A stretch of DNA of 64,000 nt, taken from positions 1-64,000 of the forward strand of contig NZ_BNBS01000026.1 of the NCBI RefSeq assembly GCF_014656075.1. The letters run 5' to 3'. The notes under the pieces were generated by a model, which was given only the letters and a program-made list of their open reading frames with translations, was not told the origin of the DNA and made no database searches. Below are positions 52,390 through 62,243 of this stretch, piece after piece (position 1 is the stretch's first letter; each line of letters starts with the position of its first letter). Both the position numbers and the translations under genes were made by a program. Origin of the DNA: Streptomyces hydrogenans (GTDB lineage Bacteria; Actinomycetota; Actinomycetes; Streptomycetales; Streptomycetaceae).

Positions 52390-55389
52390 TCAGGGGCGGA
52401 GCGCCGTCGCCAGCTGGGAGCGGGAGCGCACGTCCAGCTTCTGGTAGATGCGGGTCAGCCGCGCCTCCACCGTCTTCACGCTCAGGAACAGCTTCGCCGC
52501 CGCCTCCTGGTTCGAGGCGCCCTGCCCCACCAGCCGGGCCAGCCGCAGCTCCGCCTCGGTCAGCGACGCCAGCGCCGTCGGGGCCTCGTCGCCGCCCGTC
52601 GCCGTCCCCGGCAGCTCACCGGCCGGGGCCTCGGTGGCCAGCGCCAACCACGGCACCGCCCCGGCCCGCTCGAAGATCGTGGCCGCCGCGTGCAGCGCCG
52701 TCTGCGCGGCCGACCGGCGCCGCCGCTTGCGCTCCACCCGGGCCAGCGCCATCAGCGCCCGCCCCTGCTCCAGCGGCAGCCCCGCCTCCGCGAACCGGGA
52801 GGCCGTGCCGGTCAGCAGCTCCGCCGCCTCGTCCGTCCGGCCCTCCGCCGCCAGGCACAGCGCCTGTGCCCGGTCGCAGCCGAGCAGCACCGTGGACCGG
52901 CCGAGCCGCCGGGCCACCGGACGGACCTCCGCGAGCAGCGCCAGCGCGTCCTCGACGGCGTCGTGCGCGAGCAGTGCCTCCGCCAGCTCCTCGTGCCAGC
53001 GCAGCATCGAAGGGTCGACCGTGGACTGAGCCCGCTCGTCGGTCTGCACCCGGCGCAGGGTCTCCAGGGCCGCCGCCACGTCGCCGTTGACCAGCTGGAC
53101 GCGGCCCAGGGCGTACCGGCTGCGGGAGAGGAAGACCCGGTCGCCCTCCTCCTCGGACGCCTGCACGCTCCGCCGCGCGTAGCTCGCCGCCCGGCCCAGG
53201 CTGCCGCCGGCGGTCTCGGCGAGCGCCAGCGCGTACCAGGCGGGGCCGGGGGAGAGGCCGGCCTCCAGGGTGAGCGCCAGCGACTGGCCGGCGTGCGCGA
53301 GCGCCGCCGCGCACGCGCCGATCCGCGACTCGATCTCGGCGAGCGTCCGGAACAGCTCGATGGCGTCCTCGACCGAGCCGCGTCGCTGCACCAGCGGCAG
53401 CAGTGCGTTCAGCTCGTCCCGGGCGTCCGTGAGCCGGTCGTCGAAGAGGGCGTGCCGGATCGTCAGGATCTGGGCGGCGTTGCGGATGCCCAACGGCCGT
53501 TCGGTCAGCTCCAGTTCGCGGGCGCGCGCCAGAACCGGCTCCGAGTCGGCGGTGCCCAGGGCCCGTTCCATCCGCGCCTGCACGGTCAGCGCCTGCGCGG
53601 CGGTGCGGACGTCGCCCACCGAAGCGGCGAGCGCGGCGGACTCCATCGCCGCCGTCCGGGAGCGCTCCGGATCGCCGTCGGCCAGCACGTACTTGACGGC
53701 CAGCCGCAGCTGCACGGCGGCCCGGAGCGCGGTCGCGCCCTCCGAGTCCTCCATGGCGTGGACGTACATGTCGTCCAGGTCGGTGAGGCCCTGTCCCGCG
53801 GTGTCGAGGACCGCGAGGCGGGCCCGCACCCGGTCGGTGGGGGAGGCGTCGCGGGCGAGCAGATCCGTGGCGGCCCGCATCGCCAGGTCGGCCCGGGCGG
53901 CCCGGGCGGCCTCCTCGGCCGCGTCCACCAGTCGGGCGATGCGCCGCGCCCCGTCCCGGCCCGGCGTGGACTCGGCGGCCAGCAGGGCGAGTTCGGCGGC
54001 GAGCGCGTTGTTCCCGCGTCGCCGGGCGACCTCCGTCGCGGCCGTCACCTCGGCGGCCAGCTCCTCGTCCGGCCGGTCGGAGGCCAGCGCCCGGTGCCGT
54101 ACCGCCTCCACCGGATCGTCCACGACCTCGGCCAGCGCCGCGTGCCCGGCGCTGCGCTCCGCCCAGCAGGCGTCGTGCACCAGCGTGGAGGGCAGGAGGC
54201 CCGCGGTGAAGGCGAGCGACCCGTCCTCGGCGAGCGACACCAGGCCGGCCCGCTCGGCGGCCGCGAGGTCGGCCTCCACCCTGGGCCGCCGGGCCCGCCG
54301 CACCAGCGTCGCCGAGGGGCGCAGCGCGAGCGCGGCGAGCAGCGCGGTGGCCCGGACCGGTGGGGGAGCGGCCCCCAGGAGCTGGCGGGCCAGGTCCCGG
54401 GCGCGGCCGGAGAGCGTCAGGGCCTCCGCGTGGTGCACGGGCGTGCGGGCGTCGGCGAGCGAGCGGCCGACGGCGAGCGCGAGCCGGGGGTTGCCGCCGC
54501 TGGCGCGGTGGATGCGGCCGGCCATCCGGGACGGCAGCCGGTGGTGGATGAGGAGCGCGGCGATCTCGTCGGCCTGGAGCGGTGGCACCAGGAGCAGATC
54601 GGCCTCGGACGGGACCCACAGGTGGGCGGTGTGCCCGGCGCCCGCCCGGCCCGGGTGCCCGGGCGCGCCGCCGCCGGGTTCCGGGGCGTCGGTGCCGTGG
54701 GTGTCCCCGTACGGCTCCGGCGTCTCGACCGCGATCACCCGCAGCGACGGCGGGGCGAGGTGGAGGGCGAAGCGGAGCAGGTCGGTGCTGTCGTGGTCGA
54801 GGAACTCGGCGCCGTCGACGACGAGGAGCACCGGTCCGCGGGAGGTGAGCGTGCGCAGGATGCGGGCGATGCCCAGGCGCAGGGCGATCGGGTCCCAGCC
54901 GCCCTGCTGGATGGGCGCCTCGCGGCAGAGCATGGCGACGGCGGTGCGCTGCGGTCCCGGCAGGTCGTCGAAGACGCCGGAGGCGAAGACCCCGGACGGC
55001 AGCGTGCCGGGGCCGCCGGGGGCGACGGTCGCGGGGATGCCGGCCGGGCCGTCCTCGACGGCGGGGGCCGGTTCGGCGCGCGGTCCGGGCCGGGTGACGG
55101 TGGTCGCCACGGAGGCGACCAGCGCGGCCGCTGCGGCGCCCGGTATCGCGCGGTCGGCGAGGAGGGCGGCGAGCCACAGCACGGTCTCGCCGCGGGCCGC
55201 GGCGCGGGCGCCGGCGGCGAGGGCGACCTCGGTCTTGCCGACGCCGGCGGGGCCCGTGAGGAGGGCGCGGCCGCGGGCGTGGAGAACGGATTCGAGTCGG
55301 GCGAGCAGCTCCTCGCGGCCCACCGGGGCCGGCGGCCCGGCCGCTCCGGGAGCGCGTGCGGGCAGGGGGCCGTGCGGAACCGTCGTCAC
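52390..55389 (-). CDS. LAL-type LuxR family transcriptional regulator
   Basis: A 999-residue regulator: an AAA/STAND ATPase at the N-terminus (Walker A TGPAGVGKTEVA; Walker B VLLVVDGAEFLD), a long TPR-like helical middle, and a LuxR HTH at the C-terminus (LTEAELRLARLVGQGASNQEAAAKL, SVKTVEARLTRIYQKL). LAL regulators activate operons on binding an inducer. The GTG has a GGAGG site. No obvious target gene is adjacent. Confidence 0.92.
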   Translation of the reverse strand: MTTVPHGPLPARAPGAAGPPAPVGREELLARLESVLHARGRALLTGPAGVGKTEVALAAGARAAARGETVLWLAALLADRAIPGAAAAALVASVATTVTRPGPRAEPAPAVEDGPAGIPATVAPGGPGTLPSGVFASGVFDDLPGPQRTAVAMLCREAPIQQGGWDPIALRLGIARILRTLTSRGPVLLVVDGAEFLDHDSTDLLRFALHLAPPSLRVIAVETPEPYGDTHGTDAPEPGGGAPGHPGRAGAGHTAHLWVPSEADLLLVPPLQADEIAALLIHHRLPSRMAGRIHRASGGNPRLALAVGRSLADARTPVHHAEALTLSGRARDLARQLLGAAPPPVRATALLAALALRPSATLVRRARRPRVEADLAAAERAGLVSLAEDGSLAFTAGLLPSTLVHDACWAERSAGHAALAEVVDDPVEAVRHRALASDRPDEELAAEVTAATEVARRRGNNALAAELALLAAESTPGRDGARRIARLVDAAEEAARAARADLAMRAATDLLARDASPTDRVRARLAVLDTAGQGLTDLDDMYVHAMEDSEGATALRAAVQLRLAVKYVLADGDPERSRTAAMESAALAASVGDVRTAAQALTVQARMERALGTADSEPVLARARELELTERPLGIRNAAQILTIRHALFDDRLTDARDELNALLPLVQRRGSVEDAIELFRTLAEIESRIGACAAALAHAGQSLALTLEAGLSPGPAWYALALAETAGGSLGRAASYARRSVQASEEEGDRVFLSRSRYALGRVQLVNGDVAAALETLRRVQTDERAQSTVDPSMLRWHEELAEALLAHDAVEDALALLAEVRPVARRLGRSTVLLGCDRAQALCLAAEGRTDEAAELLTGTASRFAEAGLPLEQGRALMALARVERKRRRRSAAQTALHAAATIFERAGAVPWLALATEAPAGELPGTATGGDEAPTALASLTEAELRLARLVGQGASNQEAAAKLFLSVKTVEARLTRIYQKLDVRSRSQLATALRP

Positions 55390-55599
55390 CTGGTCGCCAC
55401 CTCCGCCCGTGGGCCCCGCCCATGAGCCCTGCGCAGAGGATACGGAGCCGGGGCGCTCCGTCCAGGCCCCTTGTCCGGCATGCGGACACGCCGCACCGCG
55501 CGGTCGCGCTCCCACGCGCCAGGACGCGCCCGTGGTGTAGACCACGAGCGCGTCGCTGACCAGCAATGATGCTGATGTGGGGGGTGGTTGAGCGGTGGA

Positions 55600-57429
55600 T
55601 CAGAAGGTGAGGCTCCACGAGTCGATGTAGCCGGTGTCACCCGTGGCCACATCGCGCACCTGGAGCTTCCAGGTGCCGTTGGCGACCTCGCTGGAGGCGT
55701 CGACGGTGTACGTCGCGAGGACGTTGTCGGCGCTGTCCGAGGAGGAGGACGCCTTCAGGTTGCGCACCGTGCCGTCGGGGGCGACCAGGTCGACGACCAG
55801 GTCCCCGCGCCAGGTGTGCTTGATGTCCACGCCGACCTTGAGGGCGGCGGGGGCGTTGCCGGTGCGGCCGGTGACGGCGATCGAGGACGACACGGTGGTG
55901 TTGTCGGAGATCGTGACGTCGTTGGCGTTGGTGAAGACGGTGCCCGGCTGGGTGGTGCCGGTGACCGAGTTCACGGTCTTGGCCGCGTCGGCGATGCCGG
56001 AGCCGCAGCCGCCGGTGCAGGCACCGGGCAGCGGGCGGGCGTTGCTCTTGATCGCCGACTCGATCTCGGCCGGGGTGAGGGTGCTCTTGGCCGACTTCAT
56101 GAGGGCGGCGAGACCGGCGATGTGCGGCGCGGCCATGGAGGTGCCCTGGTAGGGCTTGTAGTTCTCGGTCGACTGGGTCGTCGCACCCGAGTTCAGCGTG
56201 GAGTAGATCGCGTTCTCGGGCGTGGTGACGGTGCCGGGCGTGTCCGTGGCGTTGCGGGTCTCGCCGCCGGGGGCGGACACGTCCACGAGGGTGCCGTAGT
56301 TGGAGTAGTACGACCGGGCGCCGGCGCGGTTGGTCGACGCCACGGTGATGACGTTCGAGCAGTTCGCGGGCGTGAAGCCGGAGGTGTTGGCGTTGCTGTT
56401 GCCCGCGGCGACGACGACGGTGGTACCGCGCGAGACGGCGCCGTTGATCGCGGTCTGGTAGACGCTCGGGCAGGTGGAGCTGGCGCCGCCCAGGCTCAGG
56501 TTGATGACCTTGGCCGGGGTGGGGTTGGCCGGGACGCCCGACACGGTGCCGCCGGAGGCCCAGGTGATGGCGTCGGCGATGTCGGAGGACGAGCCGCCGC
56601 ACTTGCCGAGCACCCGCACGGGCTGGATCTTCGCGTTGTACGCGATGCCCGCGATGCCCTTGGAGTTGTGGGTGACCGCGGCGATGGTGCCCGCCACGTG
56701 GGTGCCGTGCCAGGAGGAGCTGGACGCCGTGGAGCCGGTGCCGCACTCGCCGGCGGTGGCGTTCCAGTCGCCCTCGTCCTTGGAGTCCGCGTCGCGGCCG
56801 TTGCCGTCGCGGGCGTCGGCGGAGCTGGAGATGAAGTCGTAGCCGGCGACGACGTTGGACGCGAGGTCCGAGTGGGCCGCGTAGCCGGTGTCGATGACGG
56901 CGACGGTGACGCCGGAGCCGGTCGTCTTGTCCCAGGCGGACGGAACGTTCATGCCGCCGGTGGCCTCGACGAGGTCCCACTGCTTGGCGTAGTCGGTGTC
57001 GTTCGGGGTCACGGCCATGGCGTAGGCGCGGATGTCCGGCTCGACGGTGGCGACGGACGGGTCGGCGCGGAAGGCGGCCATGACCTCGTTCACGTCCTGC
57101 GTCGTGGCGGAGTCGCCCAGGTCGACCAGGGCGCCGCCGCCGGAGAGGCGGCGCTCGAAGGCGAGCCGCTCGCCCGTCTTCGCGGCCTTCTCGGCGGTGT
57201 CGGTCTTCGCCGCCGCGTTGGAACCGGCCTCGGGGGCCTGGCTCTTGTAGGTGACGATGACCTTCTCGACGGGGGCGCTGGGGAGCGCCTTCATCGCCTG
57301 CGAAGCCGGAGCCGGCTTCGGGGAGGGAGCGGCCGGGGCGGCGGCGAACGCCCCGGTGGTCGTGGCAGCGGCACCGATGATCGCGGCGGTGGCGACCACG
57401 GATATGACTCTCCGCCTGGAACCGTTCAA
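55600..57429 (-). CDS. secreted S8 subtilisin-like serine protease with P-domain
   Basis: A 609-residue preproenzyme: signal peptide (1-29), inhibitor I9-type propeptide (about 50-140), S8 catalytic domain with Asp180 (VIDTGY), His241 (HGTHVAG) and Ser431 (GTSMAAPH), and a C-terminal proprotein-convertase P-domain (about 505-609, LKVGVDIKHTWRGDLVVDLVAPDG). The start is TTG with an AAAGGG site. It is secreted and self-processed; the P-domain usually stabilises or targets the enzyme. Confidence 0.93.
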   Translation of the reverse strand: MNGSRRRVISVVATAAIIGAAATTTGAFAAAPAAPSPKPAPASQAMKALPSAPVEKVIVTYKSQAPEAGSNAAAKTDTAEKAAKTGERLAFERRLSGGGALVDLGDSATTQDVNEVMAAFRADPSVATVEPDIRAYAMAVTPNDTDYAKQWDLVEATGGMNVPSAWDKTTGSGVTVAVIDTGYAAHSDLASNVVAGYDFISSSADARDGNGRDADSKDEGDWNATAGECGTGSTASSSSWHGTHVAGTIAAVTHNSKGIAGIAYNAKIQPVRVLGKCGGSSSDIADAITWASGGTVSGVPANPTPAKVINLSLGGASSTCPSVYQTAINGAVSRGTTVVVAAGNSNANTSGFTPANCSNVITVASTNRAGARSYYSNYGTLVDVSAPGGETRNATDTPGTVTTPENAIYSTLNSGATTQSTENYKPYQGTSMAAPHIAGLAALMKSAKSTLTPAEIESAIKSNARPLPGACTGGCGSGIADAAKTVNSVTGTTQPGTVFTNANDVTISDNTTVSSSIAVTGRTGNAPAALKVGVDIKHTWRGDLVVDLVAPDGTVRNLKASSSSDSADNVLATYTVDASSEVANGTWKLQVRDVATGDTGYIDSWSLTF

Positions 57430-58007
57430 AGTGGTTGGCCCTTTCGATTACGACGTGGTTGCGGGCAGTGGCGGCGGCGCGGGAGTCGCGGTGCGAAGTG
57501 GGGTCGCGGCCGTGGTCCCTGGGCTGGGGGGCCCGTGCGCCGCCACCGGCGCCGACGGCCCGGGTCAAGGCCGTCACCGGCGGCGATCTCCCCGCATGCA
57601 CCTGTCAGGTGCGCTGCGGGGGATGATATCCGCCGGTGCGGAGGACAGTAGGGAACGGGGAGGTGAACGCGATACGGGGAAAACCCTTGTCACCCCTCAC
57701 GGGTGGGGAGGGGGTCCCCCGCCGGAGCCGCCCGACCCCGGCCGGCGAGGCGCCCGCGCCCCGGTCCGACCGGCCCCGCGCCCCCTTTCCGTACGCGTGA
57801 CCGCCCCGATCCGACCCGCTCGCGGGCACGCGGGCGGGCGCCGGGCGAGGACGCGGGGGTGGCGGGGGCGCGAGGGGCGGGCGCCGCTCCTCCGGCGAAG
57901 GGGGCGAGGGGCGGCGCGAGGCGTGGACGTCGCTCATCCCGCGAAGGGGGCGGGGGGTTGCTTCGTCAGCCTCTCGGGGGAGTGGGGGCCGCCGCCTCCG
58001 TCCGGGC
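57430..58007. other. long intergenic stretch with promoter and dyad
   Basis: About 580 bases without a supported gene. It carries the protease promoter and a perfect dyad GCACCT-GTC-AGGTGC (57598-57612), about 170 bases upstream of the protease start. The remainder (57700-58000) is extremely GC-rich filler before the GNAT gene stop. Confidence 0.5.
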
Positions 58008-58874
58008 TCAGCCGAGTTCGAGGGTCGTGACGCCGAAGACGCGGTCCACGGCGACCGGTCGGACCGGGGCCGTGTACATGCGGGCCGTCTCGAAGGTGGG
58101 GGTGAGGCCGCGGTCCTCGGCGAGCCGGGCCGCCGCCGGGTTGGTCTCCGGCATGTCGACGGCGATCGACCGCGCGCCGAAGCCCCGCGCCTCCTCGGCC
58201 AGCGCGTCGAGCAGCGCCGCCGCGTCCGCCGGGCCGTCCGCGAACAGCGGCCCCACGCGCGCCTCGTCCTGGCAGGGCCGTACGACGCCGTAGCCGGTCA
58301 CCCGGCCGTCCACCACCCTCGCGAGGGCGCGGTGCCCGGGGGTCGTGAGCCAGGCGGCGAGGAACCGGGGGCGTTCGGCGTGGTGGCAGGCGGAGTCGTA
58401 CGCGGCGAGGAGCGCGGGATCGACCCGTGCGGCCGGCACCACCCCGGCCACCGGGCCCTCCGGGACCGGTACTTCTCCGACATAGCGGGCGGTCCGATAG
58501 GCGGTCGTGAACCCGGAGCGCCGGTAGTTGTCCTGCTGCGCGGGCACCCCGTCGAGTCCCACGGCCCGCCCGCCCGCGTGGGCGAGTCCGGCCCGCCAGG
58601 TGGCCAGCCCGAGCCCCCGTCCGCGCAGTTCGGGCCGGACGAGGTAGAAGCCGAGGAAGGCGTACGCGTCCCCGTAGGTCACCACCGAGACGGCGGAGAC
58701 CGGCTCGCCGTCGACCCGCCCGAGGAAGAAGCCGTCCGGATCCTGCGCGAAGAAGGCGTCCCCGTCCGCCCGACCGGGATTCCACCCCTCCTCGGCGGCC
58801 CAGCCCTGCACGAGCTCCCACTCGGCGCGGCTGGCGGGAGCGACGGTGATCGGACCGGAGGACGGGGAGGTCAT
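58008..58874 (-). CDS. GNAT family N-acetyltransferase
   Basis: A 288-residue protein with an N-terminal GNAT domain (acetyl-CoA loop LRGRGLGLATW) and a second GNAT-like half (about 150-288, RVVDGRVTGYGVVRP; FGARSIAVDMPETNPAA), the pattern of tandem-GNAT proteins of the YitH/DUF1248 type. ATG 58874 is chosen over an upstream GTG. Substrate unknown. Confidence 0.85.
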   Translation of the reverse strand: MTSPSSGPITVAPASRAEWELVQGWAAEEGWNPGRADGDAFFAQDPDGFFLGRVDGEPVSAVSVVTYGDAYAFLGFYLVRPELRGRGLGLATWRAGLAHAGGRAVGLDGVPAQQDNYRRSGFTTAYRTARYVGEVPVPEGPVAGVVPAARVDPALLAAYDSACHHAERPRFLAAWLTTPGHRALARVVDGRVTGYGVVRPCQDEARVGPLFADGPADAAALLDALAEEARGFGARSIAVDMPETNPAAARLAEDRGLTPTFETARMYTAPVRPVAVDRVFGVTTLELG

Positions 58875-59024
58875 GGGGGAGCCTTTCGTATGACACCGCA
58901 CACCAAATCGGTCAAAGCGCCCCACCCTAGCGCCTCCTGGGGCCCCTTCCGGAGGGCGCCGATCGATTCCGGCCGCCCCCGCCGGCCGGGCCCGGCGCGC
59001 GGCCGGGTCCCCGGGCGGGACAGA

Positions 59025-59927
59025 TCAGGTCACCAGGCGCAGGCGGGTGTCGGCGACGGACAGACGGACGGTCTGGCCCCAGGTCAGGTCGAGGGCGTCG
59101 GACTCGACGCCGTCGCCGAAGGCGACGAGGCGGTCGGACTCGACGGTGAGGCGCAGGTCCTGCCCGGGACCGAGCAGCCCTTCGACCCGGCGCGTGCCGG
59201 TCGTCGGGGAGGGCCACGCCTCGCGGACGAACCAGGCGAGCCGGGGCTCCGCCGGCCCGGGCAGCGCCAGCGCGCTGGAACGCTGCTGCCAGAGCGAGCG
59301 GAGCCAGCCGGTGGCACCGGTGCCGGTGCCGGCCAGCACCCCCGAGGACGCCTGGGGTTCGGGGCCGGGGTCGTCGCCGCCCGCCGCGTCCAGGGTGTAG
59401 CGGGCCGTCTGGTGGCCCGGCGGGCCCACGTAGATCTCGTTCAGGGCGAGCAGCCGCTGGCCGTCGTCCGTGGCCGCCGCGACCATGGTCAGCTCGTCGA
59501 CCGCCGTTCCCGGCCCGGCCGCGTGCGGCAGCAGTCGGCGGGCGTCCGCGGGCCGGTGCCGGACGAGCACGCCGGGGTTGCGCCCGGGGTCGGCGTCCAC
59601 GCCGACGACGGGCTGCCCGGCGAGGTACTTGGCGGTGTTGGCGACCAGCCCGTCCTGGCCGACCACCACGACCACGTCCTCCGGCCCGAAGAGGAACCGG
59701 TCCAGATCGGCGCGTTCCACCCGGGTCTGTCGCCAGGCCAGCGGCACGGCGGCGGCGACCGCCGCGAGCGCCCGCCGCGCACGGTCGTGCCGCTCGCGGA
59801 CCTCGTCGGCCGAGCGGCCGCGGGCCGCGAGGAAGAACGCGGCCTGCCCGTGCGTCCCGTGCCGGGCGAGCAGCTCCTCGTACTCCGTCCTGCGGTGCAC
59901 GAGGACCGCCCGCGGCGCGAGGCTCAC
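59025..59927 (-). CDS. NAD kinase-like protein
   Basis: A 300-residue protein with ATP-NAD kinase layout: VVVVGQDGLVANTAK (family motif GGDG reads GQDG), LLALNEIYVG (family NE/D motif) and GTGTGATGW. The change in the first motif may alter ATP binding. The GTG overlaps the SPFH gene stop, so the two are made together. It may phosphorylate NAD or a related ligand. Confidence 0.75.
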   Translation of the reverse strand: MSLAPRAVLVHRRTEYEELLARHGTHGQAAFFLAARGRSADEVRERHDRARRALAAVAAAVPLAWRQTRVERADLDRFLFGPEDVVVVVGQDGLVANTAKYLAGQPVVGVDADPGRNPGVLVRHRPADARRLLPHAAGPGTAVDELTMVAAATDDGQRLLALNEIYVGPPGHQTARYTLDAAGGDDPGPEPQASSGVLAGTGTGATGWLRSLWQQRSSALALPGPAEPRLAWFVREAWPSPTTGTRRVEGLLGPGQDLRLTVESDRLVAFGDGVESDALDLTWGQTVRLSVADTRLRLVT

Positions 59928-60934
59928 GCGCCCGTCCCGCCGCTGCCGCCGAGCTTCGCGAGGAGGCCGGTGAGGACGTCGGGGGAGAGGGTGAGGTGCT
60001 CGATCCGGGGCAGCTGCTCGGCGGCCCGGGCGAGCGCCCGGGCGTGCAGGACGGCCGGCTCGGCCGCCGCGTGCGCCTGGAGCCACGCCGTCTGCGCGGC
60101 GGCCCAGGCCTCGCCGACCTCGCGCGCCGCCTCCGCCTCGGCCCGCGCCAGACGCACCTTCCGCACGGCCTCGGCCTCTGCCCGCACCGCGTCCGCGGCG
60201 GCGGACTCCTCCGCCTCGCGGCGCGCGTTGGTGCCGCGCTGCTCGACGAGCCGCTCCTCCTGGCGGGCCAGCTCGATCTTGCTGGCCAGCTCGTTCTCCG
60301 CGATCGTCCGCTCCCGCTCGACCGCCACCGCGCGCCGCTCGTACGTGGCCCGGTCGGCCTCCTGCTGGATCTGCTCGCGCGCCGGGGTGCGCAGGGCGCG
60401 CTCGACCTCGGGCTCGGGGCGGAGCGCGATCACGCGGACCGCGACCACCTCGATGCCGGTGGCCGGCAGCCGCGGTTCGGCGGCCAGCCCGTCCGTGATC
60501 CGCTCCCGCACCGCCGCCACGCCGTCCACCAGCGCCCGGGCGAGCGGGGTGCGCGCGAGGACGTCGAGGGCGTGCTGCTGGGCGGTCTCGGTCAGCAGCG
60601 TCGCGATCTGCTCCAGCGGGGTGCCCCGCCAGACCCCGGTGTCGGGGTCGATGGAGAAGTCGAGCCGCGCGGCGGCCGTCGCCGGGTCCCCTATCCGGTA
60701 CGTGACGGTGGACTGCACGCTCACGTCCTGGAAGTCCGCGGTGCGCGCGTGGAAGGCCATGGCCAGCTCGCGGTCGTCCACCGGCACCTCGGACAGTGCC
60801 GCGCTCCGCGGCCGGAACCAGAAGCTGAGTCCGGCCCCGTCGTGCGCGAGCCGCCCGCCGCGCATGTGCCGGACGTGGGCGGTGGGCGCGGAGCGCAGGT
60901 GGCGCCAGCCTGCCCGCCGGGTGATGTCGGCCAT
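59924..60934 (-). CDS. SPFH/band 7 domain protein
   Basis: A 336-residue protein with an SPFH domain (about 25-190: VSVQSTVTYRIGDPATAA, IEVVAVRVIALRP) and a long charged coiled coil (about 195-290). There is no clear membrane helix. In actinobacteria this protein and an NAD-kinase-like partner are a recurring pair. ATG 60934; its promoter carries two identical dyads. Confidence 0.88.
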   Translation of the reverse strand: MADITRRAGWRHLRSAPTAHVRHMRGGRLAHDGAGLSFWFRPRSAALSEVPVDDRELAMAFHARTADFQDVSVQSTVTYRIGDPATAAARLDFSIDPDTGVWRGTPLEQIATLLTETAQQHALDVLARTPLARALVDGVAAVRERITDGLAAEPRLPATGIEVVAVRVIALRPEPEVERALRTPAREQIQQEADRATYERRAVAVERERTIAENELASKIELARQEERLVEQRGTNARREAEESAAADAVRAEAEAVRKVRLARAEAEAAREVGEAWAAAQTAWLQAHAAAEPAVLHARALARAAEQLPRIEHLTLSPDVLTGLLAKLGGSGGTGA

Positions 60935-60950
60935 GAGAGAACCCCCTTGT

Positions 60951-60997
60951 CGTCACCATGACGATAGAGCCGGAGGTCGGTTGTCGTCAAGGTGACG
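60951..60997. promoter_or_regulatory. twin operators upstream of the SPFH/NAD-kinase-like operon
   Basis: Two dyads CGTCA-N3-TGACG at 60951-60963 and 60985-60997, each preceded by TTGT, 34 bases apart centre to centre. The first is only 16 bases from the start codon, so binding would repress. No regulator is adjacent. Confidence 0.6.
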
Positions 60998-61013
60998 CTA
61001 AGAGGGTTTTGGG

Positions 61014-61150
61014 GTGGAGGAGAGGGGGAGGGGCGGAGGGTGCTGCCGGGGTGGAGGAGAGGGGGAGGGGAGGAGGGTGCTGTCGGGGTGGAGGAGAGGG
61101 GGAGGGGTGGAGGGTGCTGTCGGGGTGGAGGAGAGGGGGAGGGGGGGAGG
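61014..61150. repeat. 37-bp tandem repeat, about 3.7 copies
   Basis: Purine-rich units beginning GTGGAGGAGAGGGGGAGGGG start at 61014, 61051, 61088 and 61125 with few differences. It lies between the SPFH operon promoter and the downstream end of the transporter gene. One strand is nearly pure purine and could form unusual structures. Confidence 0.9.
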
Positions 61151-61214
61151 GGCGCAGGGCCGGGGAGGACCCCCTCCCCGGCCCTGCCGGGCGGGCGGGG
61201 TCCCGCCCCGCCCG

Positions 61215-62243
61215 TCACCGCGCCGGCTCCGCCTCCCGTACGGGAGTGAGCGTGCCGCCCAGCGCCTCGGCCAGGTTCGACATCGCCGGCTCGCCGAGGG
61301 ACGGCGGCACCGTGACCGGGCCCGCCGGGCGGGCCTCGGGCGCCGCGGCTTCCGGCTCGGGTCGCGCGGGCGTCAGGCCGCCCGTGGTCAGGAGGACGAC
61401 GCCCAGGGCCGCGACCAGCGACGCCGCGGCGGCGGCCGGCCAGCCCCAGGCGCCCGCGCGGACGGTCTCGCCCAGCAGGGCCACCCCGGTGACGGCGGCG
61501 GCCGCCGGGTTCGACAGGTTCACCACCGCCAGCGGAGCGGCCAGGCCGCCCCGGTAGGCGGTCTGCGAGAGGAGCAGCCCGCCCATGGCGAAGGCCGAGA
61601 TCAGCACCGCGAGCAGGGCGGTCTGCCACCAGGACGGCCGCCCGCCCGGGAGGCCGAGGGCCAGCGCGGCGGTGAGGGTCTGGGTGAGGGCCGAGCCGAC
61701 GCCCGAGGCGATGCCGGAGGCGGTCGCGTGCCCCAGCCCGCCGGCCCGTACGCCGCCCCCTTCACGCCCGGCCCGCCCGCCGCCCGCGAGCGCCGCGATC
61801 AGCAGCGCCGTCGCCCCGGCGACCACCAGGGCCTCGGCCAGGGTCAGCGCCTCGCCGGGCGCGGCCGGCGCGGTGACCGCGACGAGGCCGACCAGGCCCA
61901 CCAGGGTCCACAGCGCCCCGCGCCACTCGGTCCGGGTCACCCGGCGGCGGACCGTGCGGGCCGCCAGCGGCAGCGCCGCGACGAGGGTCAGCGCGCCGAG
62001 CGGCTGCACCAGCGTCAGCGGCCCGTAGTGGAGGGCGGCGACGTGGGCGAGGGCTCCGGCGGCGTTCAGGCCGACGGCCGACCACCACTGGCCGCGCGCG
62101 AGCAGCGCCCGCAGCGCCCCGCGCCCCGAGGGGGTGGCGGGGGCGGCGGCGAGCAGGGCCTCGGCGACGGCGGCGAGCGCGTACCCGGCGGCGGAGACGA
62201 GCGAGAGGAGCACCGCGATCACGGTGCCGGCGGCGGCGTTCAT
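61215..62243 (-). CDS. EamA/DMT-like multispan transporter
   Basis: A 342-residue membrane protein with about nine or ten helices in two similar halves (LTLVQPLGALTLVAALPLA; AAPLAVVNLSNPAAAAVTGVALLGE), the DMT/NIPA-like pattern. It has a hydrophilic Pro-rich C-terminus. The ATG overlaps the PAP2 gene stop. Substrate unknown. Confidence 0.82.
   Translation of the reverse strand: MNAAAGTVIAVLLSLVSAAGYALAAVAEALLAAAPATPSGRGALRALLARGQWWSAVGLNAAGALAHVAALHYGPLTLVQPLGALTLVAALPLAARTVRRRVTRTEWRGALWTLVGLVGLVAVTAPAAPGEALTLAEALVVAGATALLIAALAGGGRAGREGGGVRAGGLGHATASGIASGVGSALTQTLTAALALGLPGGRPSWWQTALLAVLISAFAMGGLLLSQTAYRGGLAAPLAVVNLSNPAAAAVTGVALLGETVRAGAWGWPAAAAASLVAALGVVLLTTGGLTPARPEPEAAAPEARPAGPVTVPPSLGEPAMSNLAEALGGTLTPVREAEPAR

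Noticed and set aside
61014..61150. 37-bp repeats considered as a CRISPR array
   Set aside because: Units are directly adjacent without spacers and no cas gene is present.
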